A DNA stretch of 64,000 bases from Lamellibrachia columna (GCA_963662155.1 OY759262.1:18450118-18514117), one strand, 5' to 3'; numbered from the stretch's first letter, positions 1-11,438 are shown. Made by a program: numbers and translations. Notes: generated from the letters alone by a model not told the origin.

Positions 1-60
1 GCAAAATGTTACAGTTAAAAAAAATTCGCTCAACAGTTTCGAGCCCACCCAAAAATATGT

Positions 61-112
61 GCGTCTGCGTGTTTGTGCGTGCGTGCGTGCGTGCGTGCGT
101 GTGTATAATTCC
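61..112. repeat. (GCGT)n simple repeat
   Basis: Alternating GTGC/GCGT units; an ordinary microsatellite that also gives a spurious Cys-Val-Arg open frame. Confidence 0.85.
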
Positions 113-696
113 AAGATTCCACTACACCGTTCATCAGAAGTCATGCTTTTGCACGTTGTTTATTTTAGTATGCAGGCCTATGGTACGTTATACTAGTATC
201 TTCATAAATAATTGTTACTTTTTTCCCCACTAAATTAATATGTCTCTATCTTTCTCTCTCTTCTGGGAAGAAATTTATAGCATGGTCCATATTTAGTACA
301 TCCACGTTATTAGACCATCACAAAAGCAAGTGACTCCAAGTGGAAAGCCAATAGTTATGTTTCACCTACCGCATATTTGTACGGTGTTCAGGACGAACTC
401 TAAGAAGTCATCCAGCAACGCATCGCCGCCTGCCAAGAGGAATATGTACGCAAAAGTTCCATCCCCTGTGACGAAACTGATTATGGGATTATATAAAGGG
501 CTAAGGATTGAAATACGGGCGAATGTGTAGCTACCGGTATACGTACACGTATATTTGTGATTGTTTGGGATATTACTCGGACCTTTAGAATTATATTATG
601 TGCATTATGTTTATGAAATTGTATTAGTATATGGTATGGATCCATAAACATAGCAATCATTACGCGTTGTATGTTTTATCGGAATATATTTATATA

Positions 697-1565
697 TATA
701 TTTATGCAGAACAACAACGCAAGTCAGGTGTAGATTGAAGTAGGCCAACTTAATGACATGTAGTTTTATTAATAATAATCGTGTAAACATCAATAATCAA
801 GTGACAAATAACCACAGCAAGCATGCCGGCCCCAGACTGCTAATTTCACCTAATAGATATAACTCGACATCGTAATAAGTGTGTCAACCAATGGTAACAA
901 TATTATGACTACTAAATAAATCACTACAAGCTAATATGTTTATTTTACCATGTGGGTGGGGGTCACTCCGCCCTAATCACCCAACATTCGTGAAAAATTC
1001 ATAAGGAAAATTATGGTAAAACAACAAACAATGTATAAAGGTTTTACATATCTAGACATTAGTCAACCAATAACTACTAACACATCAGACCGAGAGGTAG
1101 GGCCAAACAGCCACACAAATGTACTCGTAAAAAGTACCCGCACTAAAAACCCTGTGTACACAACCGAAAACTTAGTGGAGGGAAAAGCGTTAATGCAAAA
1201 CCTCGTGTACCAAACTATAACAGGGAAAAGCGTCCAAAAAAAAATTCTAAAACTTTGTGAACTACCTCTCTGTCTTCAGTGTTTCACAGTGTATCCCTAC
1301 ATAATGCACCACTTGATTTATTAGATAGCAACTGGGTAACAACTGTTAACCCAATATTAGGGAGGGAGGGTGGGATTTTTCAAACAGAGCGGAATAAACC
1401 GAACAACAAAACTGATCTTGCAATAAAATCAACAAATTCAGCGATAAAGATTAATCAGTAACAATAGAAATAACGAAATATTTGCAGCGCAAAGGTCTCA
1501 CAACGACACAAGGTAACTTGGAAATCGAGAGAGGCAGGCTCTAGGTCACGTGGTTGGTGTATCCA
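697..1565 (+). repeat. Dispersed 0.9-kb repeat, copy 1
   Basis: This stretch aligns with 45,674-46,605 on the same strand. The first ~145 bp, ending in GCATGCCGGCCCC, also occurs inverted at 60,318-60,466 inside a LINE. The middle of copies 1 and 2 differs in length, but both share GGTGGGGGTCACTCCGCC, CACCCAACATTCGTGAA and then a ~575-bp well-conserved block holding a ~100-codon ORF. All copies begin beside AT-rich or TA-repeat DNA. No RT, transposase or clear terminal repeats are visible, so the family is unassigned. Confidence 0.75.
1013..1324 (+). CDS. ~100-codon ORF inside dispersed repeat, copy 1
   Basis: The predicted peptide contains TYLDISQPITTNTSD and ends LCLQCFTVYPYIMH. The second repeat copy (46,057-46,368) keeps the same frame: its two internal indels are 3 and 6 nt, and several changes are synonymous. 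The frame closes at the same TAG in both. No known domain is recognised. It may be an element-encoded peptide or a chance ORF in a young repeat; the homology is certain, translation is not. Confidence 0.35.
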   Translation: MVKQQTMYKGFTYLDISQPITTNTSDREVGPNSHTNVLVKSTRTKNPVYTTENLVEGKALMQNLVYQTITGKSVQKKILKLCELPLCLQCFTVYPYIMHHLIY

Positions 1566-1609
1566 AATGGTTAGTTGTATTAACTCTTATAGGTGCGTCG
1601 GCCAAAACT

Positions 1610-1840
1610 GACATATTGTGCTTTATATAATTTGAAAATGTCAAATTGTAATATTCCTGCAAGATTTATTTTTGAATAGTAAATAAGAATACTAATAATA
1701 GTATAAACGTCTATGTCCTCATGAACCTGAACTCAGAGGCGCAACCAACCAGAATTATTAAACATTATCATGAACAAGGACGCGCAAAGGTCATCATCTC
1801 GTGTTACGACCGGTTGTGATGAGAGCACAGTAATTTTTTT
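1610..1840. repeat. Dispersed repeat of unknown class
   Basis: The segment with TGCTTTATATAAT, CAATATTCCTGCAAG-like sequence and TCTCGTGTTA recurs at 29,868-29,990. The part around CCAGAATTATTAAAC and ATCATGAACAAGGAC resembles 16,445-16,500. There is no coding content. Confidence 0.5.
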
Positions 1841-2029
1841 AAGGGATGAGGTGGGGTCTCAAAAAGGCATAACAAAGCTTACTTTATGGATAGCGTGTTA
1901 CTGTGACGTCTAAGCACGGACGTCATTGTAAAACACTACGTAACGTTCCCACGTGGACGTTATGATAAAACGTTCCGAAATGTCCACGCACGGACGTCAA
2001 TAATAATATAATAATAATAAAATTACTTC

Positions 2030-2560
2030 TTTGGCGCCAATATCCTCGGAAAATCCGAGCTGAGTGGCGCAACAAAACCAAAAGATTAAGCATTCTTATG
2101 ATCATGTACAATGCAAAAAGTCATCAACCGATGGATGGAGGTGCCAAGAATCTATGGAGGATAGGCAATTTAAAAAAAATAGGTTATCAGGTTACTACGA
2201 AATGAAGCTCTATTTTTTGCTGATTTTACGCTGTCGGGAAGTGAATTCCATAGAGTTGGTGCGGCAACAGGAAAGCTCGAGTTCCAGCGTTTGTTTTAAC
2301 TCTGTTAACAGAAAGTAAATCAGAATCAGACGACCGAAGCTGTATGGGCAGTCTTGCTGGAGTGAGCATTGAATGTAAATATGCAGGTTGAAAGGGCTTG
2401 ATAGGTAATTGTACAGATCTGTAATATAATGCGATATCGCACAGGGAGCCAATGCAATGCTTTTAGAAGTGGCACTGAGCGTGAGAAACGAGGAGATCGT
2501 ATAACTACCCTAGCCAAAAAATTGGACACGTTGAAGTTATGAAGGAGGGAATTACAATAA
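2030..2560 (-). mobile_element. LINE 3' end (family B), copy 1
   Basis: The minus strand encodes the RT C-terminal tail of a non-LTR retrotransposon (FLARVVIRSPRFSRSVPLLK, then LHWLPVRYRI) in two overlapping frames, followed by a 3' tail with the ATGGAGGATAGGCAA-type sequence. Related copies lie at 48,490-49,085 and 53,240-53,690, also minus. It is 5'-truncated and frameshifted. Confidence 0.7.
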
Positions 2561-2904
2561 TAGAATAAAATCTACTGCTCTGTTGCAATAGTTTTAGCGA
2601 CAGAAAGTGTCAATGTAAAAAGATGACGTCAAATAAGCGAAGAACATGAAGATGAAGAACATCATATAACCTTTCCAGTGAACAAGTGCTAATCATGGCG
2701 TTTGTAGGATCTCGCAAAATATAGGGAGGCCGGGGTGGGGGGCAAGCATTGTTACCCATTAGTTTACCATGTTACCGTATGGTGGAGCAACATGTGACAT
2801 TGGGTAAAACGAAACTTTTAAGCCAAGGGGGTCGTGGCCGAATGCCCCCACAAATATGCGAATTTAGTAAATTGGGTCCAGTAACTTGAACTTTTAAAGT
2901 TTTC

Positions 2905-2953
2905 AAAATAAATCGAAATTTCGACTTAATAAGTCGAAATTTCGATTTATTTT
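2905..2953. repeat. Perfect 24-bp palindrome
   Basis: Two 24-bp arms are perfect reverse complements about a single central A. Each arm also contains the short palindrome CGAAATTTCG, so the site could form a long hairpin or cruciform. No terminator or binding protein is recognised. Confidence 0.9.
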
Positions 2954-2959
2954 TTCCTT

Positions 2960-4330
2960 CTACACATGGCAGCAATACGCGTCCGTAGGTAAAACATTGA
3001 ACTTCTGAGATAAGCTTAGTTGCTCATGTTTGTATTCTTTTCAGCTTGTCAGTGTTCTTATATTTTAGCCTCTGTGCTTGTGTGCAGCATTCGAATGAAA
3101 ACATTCTCTTCAAAATGTGAGCAACTATGGCAGTATCAGAGTGGTTAAGTTAAGCTTAAGCAGAGCCTAAGTTAAGCTAGTCAGCTCGCATTGGGCTGTG
3201 GGCTTGTGTTTTGAAATACTTTCAGAAGGGTGCGATTCAAATGCTTAATTAAATGTCAGTTATCATGTCCCGTTCTCAAAATTAATTCAGAGGAATAGTA
3301 TACATGTTTATGCCTTGTGCAAGGTAGTAGTGTAACAGGGTGCTCGGTAGTTTCTAAATGCTAAGCAAAATTATCCCCCTATGTACTGTATTTTAAAAAG
3401 ACAACGCACTGCAATAATGCGCCTGTGCCATACTGAGGAATGGACACGCATGCGAAGAACACATTAATCATTCGGTTCTTTTTGGTTCTTTTTAAACTTA
3501 GATACTGCATTTCGCAAAGATTATGAGGGAGTTTCAGTATGGTTTATATATGTAACAATTAAGCATTTAGGCAAGTTCAACTACTGTTATAAAATTTACA
3601 GGATAATGTTGGCCAAGTTCAGTGACTTTAACATTTCGGGATATGCTTTAACAAACGTTGCCTTTTCTTATAAGTTTGCTTTAAAAAATGCTCTATGGAC
3701 GACTGTATCTTAGACATCTTATTTGCTGAACTAGCGCTGCTAGGGCATGGTTGCCGATCTGTCCGCTACGCGTGACGTGGTTGCCGATCTGTCCACCAGG
3801 CGCTCGACGGACTGTCTACTAACTACGAACCACTGACCTATATAATGATCATTTTATTATTATTATATATAGATCAGTACTACGAACAGAGCTAGCTTTG
3901 TCACGAACTACAAGTAAAGCTACGAATTGTGGGAAGTAAATATGCTTTGGCGACGCCTAAAATGTATGTGCGAATGATTTAAAATTACCGTTTATTAACG
4001 CAAAATGACATTCGCTGTGCCTGTGGACAACTACTCCCACATCCAACTACCACTTTCCTGATGGCGTGGCAGTCTGGGTGAAGACGCGGGTCTCCAACAA
4101 TGGTTTGTTCTAATCTCATTCTAAAAGTATACAGGCAGTACGCACTTTAGTTTATGGACATGGTCTTCAATGTTGTGTTATTTTATTGACCATCCTTATA
4201 ATATGGGGTTCCTTGACCTTGTGTCTAATATATTCTCAGTTATTATTGTAAACATTTGCAGCATCAAAAGTTTTTGTAACCAGATTGTAGTTTGCCGACA
4301 TAATTACGAGTTGATTAAGTGAATGTCATG
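2960..4330. other. Non-coding stretch before the first gene
   Basis: No convincing exon is seen. The only local structure is a direct repeat of GTTGCCGATCTGTCC at about 3,749 and 3,781, and a short AT-rich hairpin near 3,840-3,875. Confidence 0.5.
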
Positions 4331-4336
4331 TTTCAG

Positions 4337-4520
4337 TTGACCTGAGGGCGATCGGCCACACAGGCAAACCAATTATAGTGGACAGATCTCCACCTATTCC
4401 AGGGCTTGTTTATGATGGTGACAACCTAAAAACGGATATCTCCTTCCAGTCATCTTCCTCCCGATACAGCGCCAACTGGAACGGGTTTGGAGACCCATAG
4501 AGTGGATTGAGTATGTTTAT
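4337..4520 (+). CDS. FN3-like gene exon a
   Basis: After a TTTCAG acceptor the frame reads GKPIIVDRSPPIPGLVYDGD and then YSANWNGFGDP, followed by TAG where the module normally has Glu. A 1-nt shift then gives SGIEYVYRVG, matching the next conserved strand. The 3' end of the exon is uncertain. Confidence 0.55.
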
Positions 4521-5000
4521 AGAGTGGGAAAATATTCTCAAATTATGATTGTCTGTCCCCTTTTTGTTGCTCCCTGCAGCAGTGGGCAGAATGCTGATCT
4601 AAAATATGTTGGTTTATTCAAGCATAAACTGCACTGAAGCAGAAAGAAATTCTTAGCTGTTTATACAAGGTTTCAGTGTTTGCAAAATAGTTAGAAATTA
4701 TCAATCAATCAGTTGGTAATTTATTTATAACAACAGTACAAATTCATGATAAAAATTTGTTTGCAACATTTGGAATTTAGGTATAATTAATAGTTTATTG
4801 GAAAGAGTGTGAACAGAAGTCTAATACATACCTATGGTTCACTCAAAGTAGTATACTTATAGATATGTCACTGAGTAACTATTGTGATATAGATATAATG
4901 GTGTTTTCTATTATTACTGAACATTCTTCAGGGTAGTTGGTTTGCAAATCAGATAACTTTCATTTTACATATCCAAGGTGTGTTTAATTTACCTGGTAGA

Positions 5001-5037
5001 GGCTTTCGTCAAGGTATCACGTCGACTTCATCAGTAC
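5001..5037 (-). ncRNA. Hammerhead-ribozyme-like core, PLE left end
   Basis: On the minus strand CTGATGA is followed by a short hairpin (GTC..GAC arms) and GAAA, the order of conserved hammerhead core elements. Hammerhead motifs are known in Penelope-like terminal repeats. One extra A precedes stem II, and stems I and III were not verified, so activity is uncertain. Confidence 0.4.
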
Positions 5038-5670
5038 CGATGACGCTGAATGACGTCATGAATCATTTGTGTCATATAATGTTGTATCACTGTTCATGAA
5101 GACCCCGATCAAAGAAGCATGCAAAATCATCAGAAAAAGACTAGAGAATGACAAGGCACTAAAGAAGAGAATAAACTTAAATGTAGACAACATCATGGAG
5201 TTGTTGAAATTTGTCCTGGAGATAACATACTTCAGATTTGAAGGAGAAATTTACTAGCAGAAGTTTGGAGTAGCCATGGGCAGTCTGGTATTCCCCATTG
5301 TTGTGAACCTGTACATGGAGGACCTGGAGCAAAAAATAATAGCCACAGCACCGGTAGATTGCCAACCGAGAAACTGGAAACGATATGTGGTACATACAGG
5401 AAAGGCAAAGAAATTACAACAACACATGAACACTGTAGACCCCACAGGTAGCATAATTTTCCCATGGGAAGACGAAGAGAACAGCAGCATCCCCTTCTTG
5501 GATGCGAAGTTCACCAGAAAGGAAGATCTACAGTGTACAGGAAGAAGACGAACACTGACCAAAATCTGAATTTGCATCCTACCTCCCCAAACATCAGAAC
5601 ACCCATCAACAGAGATGAGGGCAATTACGAACTGCCTCACATGTACGATGATGTCATTCAGCATCATCGG

Positions 5671-5707
5671 TACTGATGAAGTCGACGTGATACGTTGATG
5701 AAAGCCT
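5671..5707 (+). ncRNA. Hammerhead-ribozyme-like core, PLE right end
   Basis: CTGATGA, then an A, then GTCGACG pairing with CGTTGAT (7 bp with two G-U pairs) around a TGATA loop, then GAAA. It is the mirror copy of the motif at 5,001-5,037. Confidence 0.4.
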
Positions 5708-5821
5708 CAACTAGATAAATTAAACACACCTTGGATATGTAAATTGAAAGTTATCTGATTTTGTGTTTTTTATTGTTAATCAGTTCAAAAGTTGACTGCA
5801 CTATGATTGGTTTTCTTTCAG

Positions 5822-5979
5822 CCAAATATGTACTCAACCTGGGGATGTCTGCTGGCTCAGATGACATTGTACCTTACACATGACTGTCATACGACAACAC
5901 AAAGTTGTCTACTTTGTCAGTGTCACCGCAGTCAACTGTGGCCTCGTTAAAAGGAACGTGACATTGAACTCAGATGGCG
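5822..5979 (+). CDS. FN3-like gene exon b (frameshifted)
   Basis: A TTTCTTTCAG acceptor leads into AKYVLNLGMSAGSDDIVPYT, the conserved I-G-T-x-G-G-S-D-I-x-P-Y strand. A shift of frame follows, and then VYFVSVTAVNCGL continues to NSDG and a GGTAGG donor. Confidence 0.55.
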
Positions 5980-6134
5980 GTAGGGTACAACTGTATGTAC
6001 TTACAGGCATCAATGTGTCTATAACAATGGTTTATTAAATAAGTACAGCCAAGTCTAATGTGTTATTTATAGAACGTGTCACATTAAATCTCTTTCACAG
6101 AAGTTATTCTCCTGTCTTCATCATTCTGACACAG

Positions 6135-6197
6135 ACGTCAACCCACATTTGTAGCAGTGTCTGTTGACATGATACCCCCAGCGAAGGGTGTTGTGAA

Positions 6198-6199
<2 letters not shown>
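6135..6199 (+). CDS. FN3-like gene exon c (truncated by (TA)n)
   Basis: VSVDMIPPAKGVVKD matches the inter-module linker VTVDxTPPxxGxVxD. The frame runs straight into the (TA)n tract, where the rest of the module is lost. Confidence 0.45.

Positions 6200-6236
<37 letters not shown>
6200..6236. repeat. (TA)n microsatellite
   Basis: An uninterrupted TA run that follows the coding linker of the FN3-like gene. Confidence 0.9.
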
Positions 6237-6238
<2 letters not shown>

Positions 6239-6699
6239 GTTTATTCACACAGCAGAGCAAAAAACCAAGACAGCGTTATATGGCAGACTAAGTAGAATTT
6301 ACTTAATTACTGTGTAGAACTGTTTAACTTAACGAAAAATGGCCGAAACGGGCGACTGCTACTCAGAACTATGAGATGTGTAAGTCAAATGCGATTTCGA
6401 CCCAGAAAAAGAACAACCATTACTCGTTACAAGCATACCCCGTCTGTGCATCCGTTCTTTCCCACAGTTATTACCGTAAATTGGGAAATGTCAATACAGG
6501 TTATACCAGCGACTCTAAAAAGGGTTACAACAGTTAGTGTGTATTCACTACATACTGTTATAAATGTCTTAACTGCTGTCTTTTGCTTGTAACTGCATAC
6601 TGAGTGTACTTTTGGTACTCATGACACCATTGGCCATTGTAGATGATGTTTTACTTTTCTATTTATAGATGTCATTTGTGCACATGGGCACCCTCTTGG

Positions 6700-6835
6700 G
6701 AGAATCTGAGGAATTAATTGATGGCTAGTTTGATGATCGTTCACAATGATGAAAATGGCACCCAGGCCTCATGTGGAACTGTGTATGGCGAGAATGACAT
6801 CGGTGAATACTGTGTTGGCCTAGGGACAGCAGAAG
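6700..6835 (+). CDS. FN3-like gene exon d (degenerate)
   Basis: The frame ending GENDIGEYCVGLGTAEG resembles the module strand x-S-G-I-x-x-Y-x-W-x-I-G-T-x-x-G and ends at a donor GAAG|GTAAAG. A stop lies upstream (ATGGCTAG). The 5' boundary is uncertain. Confidence 0.4.
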
Positions 6836-7378
6836 GTAAAGTTAGTTGTATATGCAATTTGGTTTCAAGCAGTTCGTACACTTAACTTATAAAATAATAT
6901 AATATAATTTATGCGGGACAAAGCTACCTACATAAGAGTTAATGGCATGGAACCGTGGCTCGTTTGCTGAAGACAACAAAGTCAAATGTATGTTTGTATA
7001 CCAGCTTTATAATAAGCCATATAGTAAAATGCAATACATTATGTATACATCATAAATACATTATGTATATACAAGATGAAAACAGTTGTGACCTAGTTTA
7101 TATACTCAGCTTACAAAATAACAGTAAAGTTGGGGGAACCAACCACTGAACATATATCACACAAAGTTAGTAAACTGACCCAACCAGAAATCAAACAAAC
7201 ACTGGTGTAGATGGATAGGAGGGTGGGTAAAAACATTTCAAAATATCAAGAGCAACAAATAATATAAAAAGACCGAGACATGTACATTACAGTGCAAATC
7301 CTATAAAGAAAATGTTTTTTGTTCATGACTACCCTATTCCTTGCCAAGCAGTAAAAATAATCATTACTAATCTAGAGA

Positions 7379-7640
7379 ACATGAGGTAAAATTAGTAAAG
7401 GATCAGTGTAGATTGGATATCAGGAAGTACTCGTTCTAACAGACAGCAATAAATGAATGGAACAAGTTGTCTATGGATTGTATAACTGCTAGCAGCGTGA
7501 ATATGTTTAAAAACAAGGTTGACACATATCTCAGGAGGCCGGGTTACACATAGATAAAAAATGTTGGACTCTCGATAAGCCAATGGCTTCCTTGTCCACT
7601 TGCCTTCTGGGCCTTTGGCGTGGATGGAAAATCTTGTTAA
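7379..7640 (+). mobile_element. CR1-like LINE 3' end, copy 1
   Basis: About 260 bp closely matching the last part of the CR1-like copy at 16,745-17,957: the C-terminal frame with NxWNKLS and SVNMFKNKVDT, then the 3' UTR with CTCGATAAGCC and the terminus AAATCTTGTTAA. Strongly 5'-truncated, which is typical of LINE integration. Confidence 0.8.
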
Positions 7641-7789
7641 TCTAAGACAGTCAATATCTTTTATTATTATTTGCTCTGAATTAGGCATACAAATATGGCT
7701 GCTACATATTAGAAATGTAGTGAAATGTGACGGTAGCTAGACAATATGCAGGGCTTACTTTAGAGTGCTGATGCTAACTTCTAATTCTG

Positions 7790-7990
7790 CTATGTCGTAA
7801 GGAGCCAATTTGGGCTATAGTACACAAAGGGGTCAACGATATTAACAGTCACACAATCTGTAAAACATTTAAGCTGTACTCGGTTTTTGTTTGGTCTTTG
7901 AGAACGAAGAAATTTATGAGGAGGTATGGCCAGCACTGAGCCCTCAACTACTCTGAACATTAATTTTAAGTCGCTGATCTCGCTGTCCAT
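7790..7990 (-). mobile_element. LINE RT C-terminal fragment
   Basis: The minus-strand frame DLKLMFRVVEGSVLAIPPHK, then RPNKNRVQLKCFTDCVT and NIVD, resembles the C-terminal tail of RTs in invertebrate non-LTR elements. No other part of the element is visible. Confidence 0.45.
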
Positions 7991-8184
7991 ACTTGAAATA
8001 TGTGTTGAGGACTCTGTGTTGGATTCACTGTTGCACTGGCTTTAAGTATTTCTTTGTGGTAATGTCAATGTATGTTCAACATCATGCATAATGTTTTCTT
8101 CCTTAGCGTGGGATTCCAAACTTGCATTCTTTCAGTGAGGTAGTTCTGACAGTAAATCCCCGTCCCTCCCTCGCATCGTTACAG

Positions 8185-8304
8185 ATGTATTGGCATTTCA
8201 CAGCGTGGGACTGTCACAGCACGGTTACATTGACAAGTTATCCTTGGTTCTGACCAATGCCGCGACCATCTCTCCTGTTTACTATGTTGTATGACTGTAA
8301 CCAG
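8185..8304 (+). CDS. FN3-like gene exon e
   Basis: It begins after TTACAG with VLAFHSVGLSQHGYIDKLSL and runs to PVYYVV. The expected VTVNQ end needs a 1-nt shift because the frame reads TGA. The exon ends CCAG|GTAAGT, and this donor starts the minisatellite at 8,305. Confidence 0.5.
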
Positions 8305-8671
8305 GTAAGTAGTCGTGGTGGGGTTTGGGTGGTTTTACCCAGGTAAGTAGTCGTGGTGGGGGTTGTGTGGCTGTACCCAGATAAGTAGTCGGGTGGGGGT
8401 GGGTGGCTGTACCCAGGTAAATAGTCGTGGTGGAGGTTGGGTGGTTATACCCAGGTATGGAGACGTGGTGGGGGTTGGGTGGCTGTACCCAGGTAAGTAG
8501 TCATGGTGGGGGTTGTGTGGCTGTACCCAGATAAGTAGTCGGGTGGGGGTGGGTGGCTGTACCCAGGTAAGTAGTCCTGGTGGAGGTTGGGTGGTTATAC
8601 CCAGGTATGGAGACGTGGTGGGGGTTGTGTGGCTGTACCCAGATAAGTAGTCAGGTGGGGGTGAGTGACCT
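8305..8671 (+). repeat. 36-38-bp minisatellite starting at a splice donor
   Basis: Ten units run from the donor of the preceding exon. Most begin GTAAGTAG, GTATGGAG or ATAAGTAG and end TACCCAG, so several recreate CAG|GTAAGT. Units 2-5 and 6-9 repeat the same order of variants (GTAAG, ATAAG, GTAA, GTATGG), a four-unit higher-order repeat. Confidence 0.9.
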
Positions 8672-8817
8672 TTTATATGTATCTGCTGTCAATTTAACAC
8701 AAGATAGTTTGTTACTAAATTAAACTAATTTTTTGTAGTGTTTATTGATAATTAATAAATGTTGTCCCAAACATATTTCACTTACTTGTGTACTCTGTGG
8801 TTGTTAGGGAGGACTTA

Positions 8818-8898
8818 TGATTGAGTTGCCTGACACATAAGTCACTTCTGTAAACACTGCAGTTGACACTGATACAAACACAACTCAGCAGGAAGCAG
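8818..8898 (+). CDS. FN3-like gene exon f
   Basis: After TTGTTAG the frame reads GGLMIELPDT, TAA, then VTSVNTAVDTDTNTTQQEA up to GCAG|GTGAG. The first residues complete the VNQ-G-G-L strand of the preceding exon. Confidence 0.45.
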
Positions 8899-9484
8899 GT
8901 GAGTTATTTTCTTCAACATTTATAAATTATACTAATCATGTTGATGCACTAAGGGCATGGTTGTTCTTGGTTGACAGGGTTGATGCCTGATTTGACTTTG
9001 CTTCATGTTCAGATTTCTGTTATATTACACACAATGCTGCTCCTATTGCCACTTTTAATTAGTCAGAGCACAGCTTTACCAACATGTAAACAATAGACAC
9101 CCAGACAACTGCTGACTTACACATAGTCTAACAATGTGTTGACCTTAAGGTGGAGCTAATTCCCCTTGTCTTAGAACTGTTATTTGGACAACTTACTCTT
9201 GTGTGTTGTTCTTCATTAGCTGCATCTTTCACTAGAATAGACGTCATTTACCAGCGAGCTTTGACACAGGTGGCAACCATTTGAGGACCCTGAAACTGAG
9301 GTCACAAGGTACTTCACATATATATGTAACACACAAACATATAGGCAGCTAGAATAACAGGTTTGGTAAGATAATGAGTTTTGCATGTCACTGTTTATGA
9401 TTGTGCTTAATGATTCTGATTTGTTGCGGCTCTGAGCTCTGGTTCCTGAGGATATAGGCACTATAGAAGGTAATCATTATTATA

Positions 9485-9700
9485 TTAGTTAAACCATTGC
9501 ACTTTCAATCTATAGGACCGGGGGTTGAATCCTCTTGATGCCATTTGAAGCCTGGTTAATTTGGTTCACTCCTCAATGTCCCAGTTCACACAGTGGTATA
9601 CATGAGTACCTGGCCCCTGTTACTAAGGGATCAACCTGTGACACACACTGGCAGCATACTTCCAAGGGAATTGTAAATTCTTATCTTTTTAAACCAATGA
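9485..9700 (+). mobile_element. tRNA-derived SINE-like repeat
   Basis: It contains a B-box-like GGGTTGAATCC followed by TCTTGATGCCATTTGAAG and a body resembling the SINEs at 18,550, 18,989, 22,205 and 38,470. It is divergent and no clear A box is seen. Confidence 0.5.
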
Positions 9701-9898
9701 AACTAGGATTAACCATCAGTTATATGGGTAAAAAATAGGATTTATTATTTTTTTATTTAATGGTATGTCAAAACATTCATATGTCCAGATTCTTGTGCAA
9801 AGTGTCTGTACATATTTGCAGATACTTTCAGTAACCATATGGGTCAATCCATCAATATCGTATACTTGAGTGTTTATTATTCCTCTTGCCTCCAACAG

Positions 9899-10161
9899 AT
9901 ACCAAGTAGCTCTTGGCTCCACACCAAGTGGAACCCAGGGCCATCCATTTGAGGGCATCTCTCCTAGGGCATTGTCTGCCCTCATCCTTAATGTTCACCT
10001 GTCATGTCAACGGAGGGTGTTTGCCACTGTGAAGGGGTACAATGCAGCAGGATTTACCAGCACCGCAACCTCAAATGGCATCTACTTGAGTCGCATCAGC
10101 GCCGACCTTGAACCACTTGGCACCTCCTACGTGTATGATGCAGTGACGTCAACACAGACAA
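9899..10161 (+). CDS. FN3-like gene exon g (intact)
   Basis: Acceptor CCAACAG and donor GACAA|GTAAGTG flank a 263-nt open exon. It reads YQVALGSTPSGTQG, then VFATVKGYNAAGFTSTATSN and GIYLS, matching the C-terminal half of one module and the start of the linker. Confidence 0.65.
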
Positions 10162-10754
10162 GTAAGTGATGCATTTCTACTGAAATCATGTCATGTTGTG
10201 ATTACTACTTCAGATTTTCCATACGTGCAATTTCGATAATTTTACCAATAGAACATTTTACTTACTGAGGCACAAACAACACGACTTTTCAATCAAATCA
10301 AATTTAAATTGCTAAACTGATTGCAAAAACTGTTTAATGAATTCGCTTTTCACCAGTGTTTTTCATAGCTTCAGTGCAGATAGATATGTGACATATATTC
10401 AAATCTGGTTAAGTAATGACAAACATTATTAACCTATTAGACCCAGCACATTGAATTAAGCGTGTGCTGCTTTTCCCCGTGCAACTGAGGCAGATTTAGA
10501 AAATTATGGGTGCTTGTAGTTTTTAAGCTGTAGCTTCAAATGTATTGATATCTTATAATTGCAAGTTGTGTTTATTTTGAAGCAAATTGAATTATTTATG
10601 CAACGGTGTAAATGTGGTGTATATAAGCCTGTTATACGTTGTCATTCTGAGGTGTGGAACTTCAGAAATAAATTTTGTGAACAAATATCAAGAGTGAAGT
10701 TTGACATGATAGTCATATTTTATTACAATAACATCACCAACTGCTGGTTCCACA

Positions 10755-10893
10755 CAAGGAAATGTTCTTCCTATGCATGGTACTGCACAAAGAATTTTTG
10801 CACAAATGCACATTGCATGTCAGACATCCAAAACATGTCTCAATCGCACGTCCACATGGCCGTTTCACTCCGTTTCCGCGACACAACTGACAA
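10755..10893 (-). CDS. piggyBac transposase C-terminal Cys-rich domain remnant
   Basis: The minus-strand frame reads TCQLCRGNGVKRPCGRAIET and then CFGCLTCNVHLCKNSLC, with the C-x2-C ... C-x2-C ... H/C spacing of the piggyBac zinc-binding tail that recognises element ends. A TGA immediately precedes it, so no intact transposase is made here. Confidence 0.65.
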
Positions 10894-11395
10894 GTTCATT
10901 TTGATGAGGTGTTGGAGTTCTTATCAGGGATGTCATCACTACTATTACTTGCCACCTGAAACATACAAACAGCTACAGTAATAAAAACAGAATAAGAATA
11001 AAAAAAATTATGCATTTGTCACATGTCACATCAAACACATCAATGTCAAATTATAATTTTTACAAGCAGCCAATAATTACATGACTTTTTAAAGTTTACT
11101 AATATCTGAAATATAGATAAATATAATTTATCACATATGCTATGAACGATTGCAGCCATTTGTTTATTGCGGTGTCAACCCAACAAGTGCTGAGGTTATC
11201 GCCTATGTTTTCCCGCCACTCATGCCACCACCCCTACTGGCTAGATGATAATTACCATATATACAAGTTGGGTTGTGATTGGATTCAATCGTTTGTCTTG
11301 CAGCTGGCAAGGAGAGCCAGGGTTAAATTTCTACGGTAAACAGTGAGCATCCGTAGATTTCGCAACAGCACTGATCATCGTCAAATTTATTGTTC

Positions 11396-11438
11396 TTCTC
11401 AGATGGATGTGGCGGTAACTGCCACATCCATCTCAGAA
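11396..11438. repeat. 18-bp hairpin inside the piggyBac-like element
   Basis: Arms TTCTCAGATGGATGTGGC and GCCACATCCATCTCAGAA pair with one mismatch around a 7-nt loop. They lie in the N-terminal-like coding remnant. Confidence 0.8.

Larger units (their letters stand above)
4947..5760 (+). mobile_element. Penelope-like element fragment with inverted ends
   Basis: The + strand encodes part of a Penelope-type RT: NVVSLFMKTPI-like start, KKRINLNVDNIMELLKFVLE, then TAG, then KFGVAMGSLVFP. After WKRYV the frame jumps to KAKKLQQHMN, so the RT YxDD active-site segment is deleted. About 110 bp at 4,947-5,059 is the inverted copy of 5,648-5,760, so the fragment is flanked by inverted ends. These ends carry hammerhead-like cores. 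The element is dead as a source of RT and lies in an intron of the FN3-like gene. Confidence 0.8.

Noticed and set aside
330..530. 66-codon + ORF (VMFHLPHICTVFRTNS)
   Set aside because: Short, without homology, splice signals or a second copy. Probably chance.
10559..10981. 140-codon + strand ORF
   Set aside because: It is antisense to the piggyBac Cys-rich domain on the minus strand, which explains the coding-like composition.
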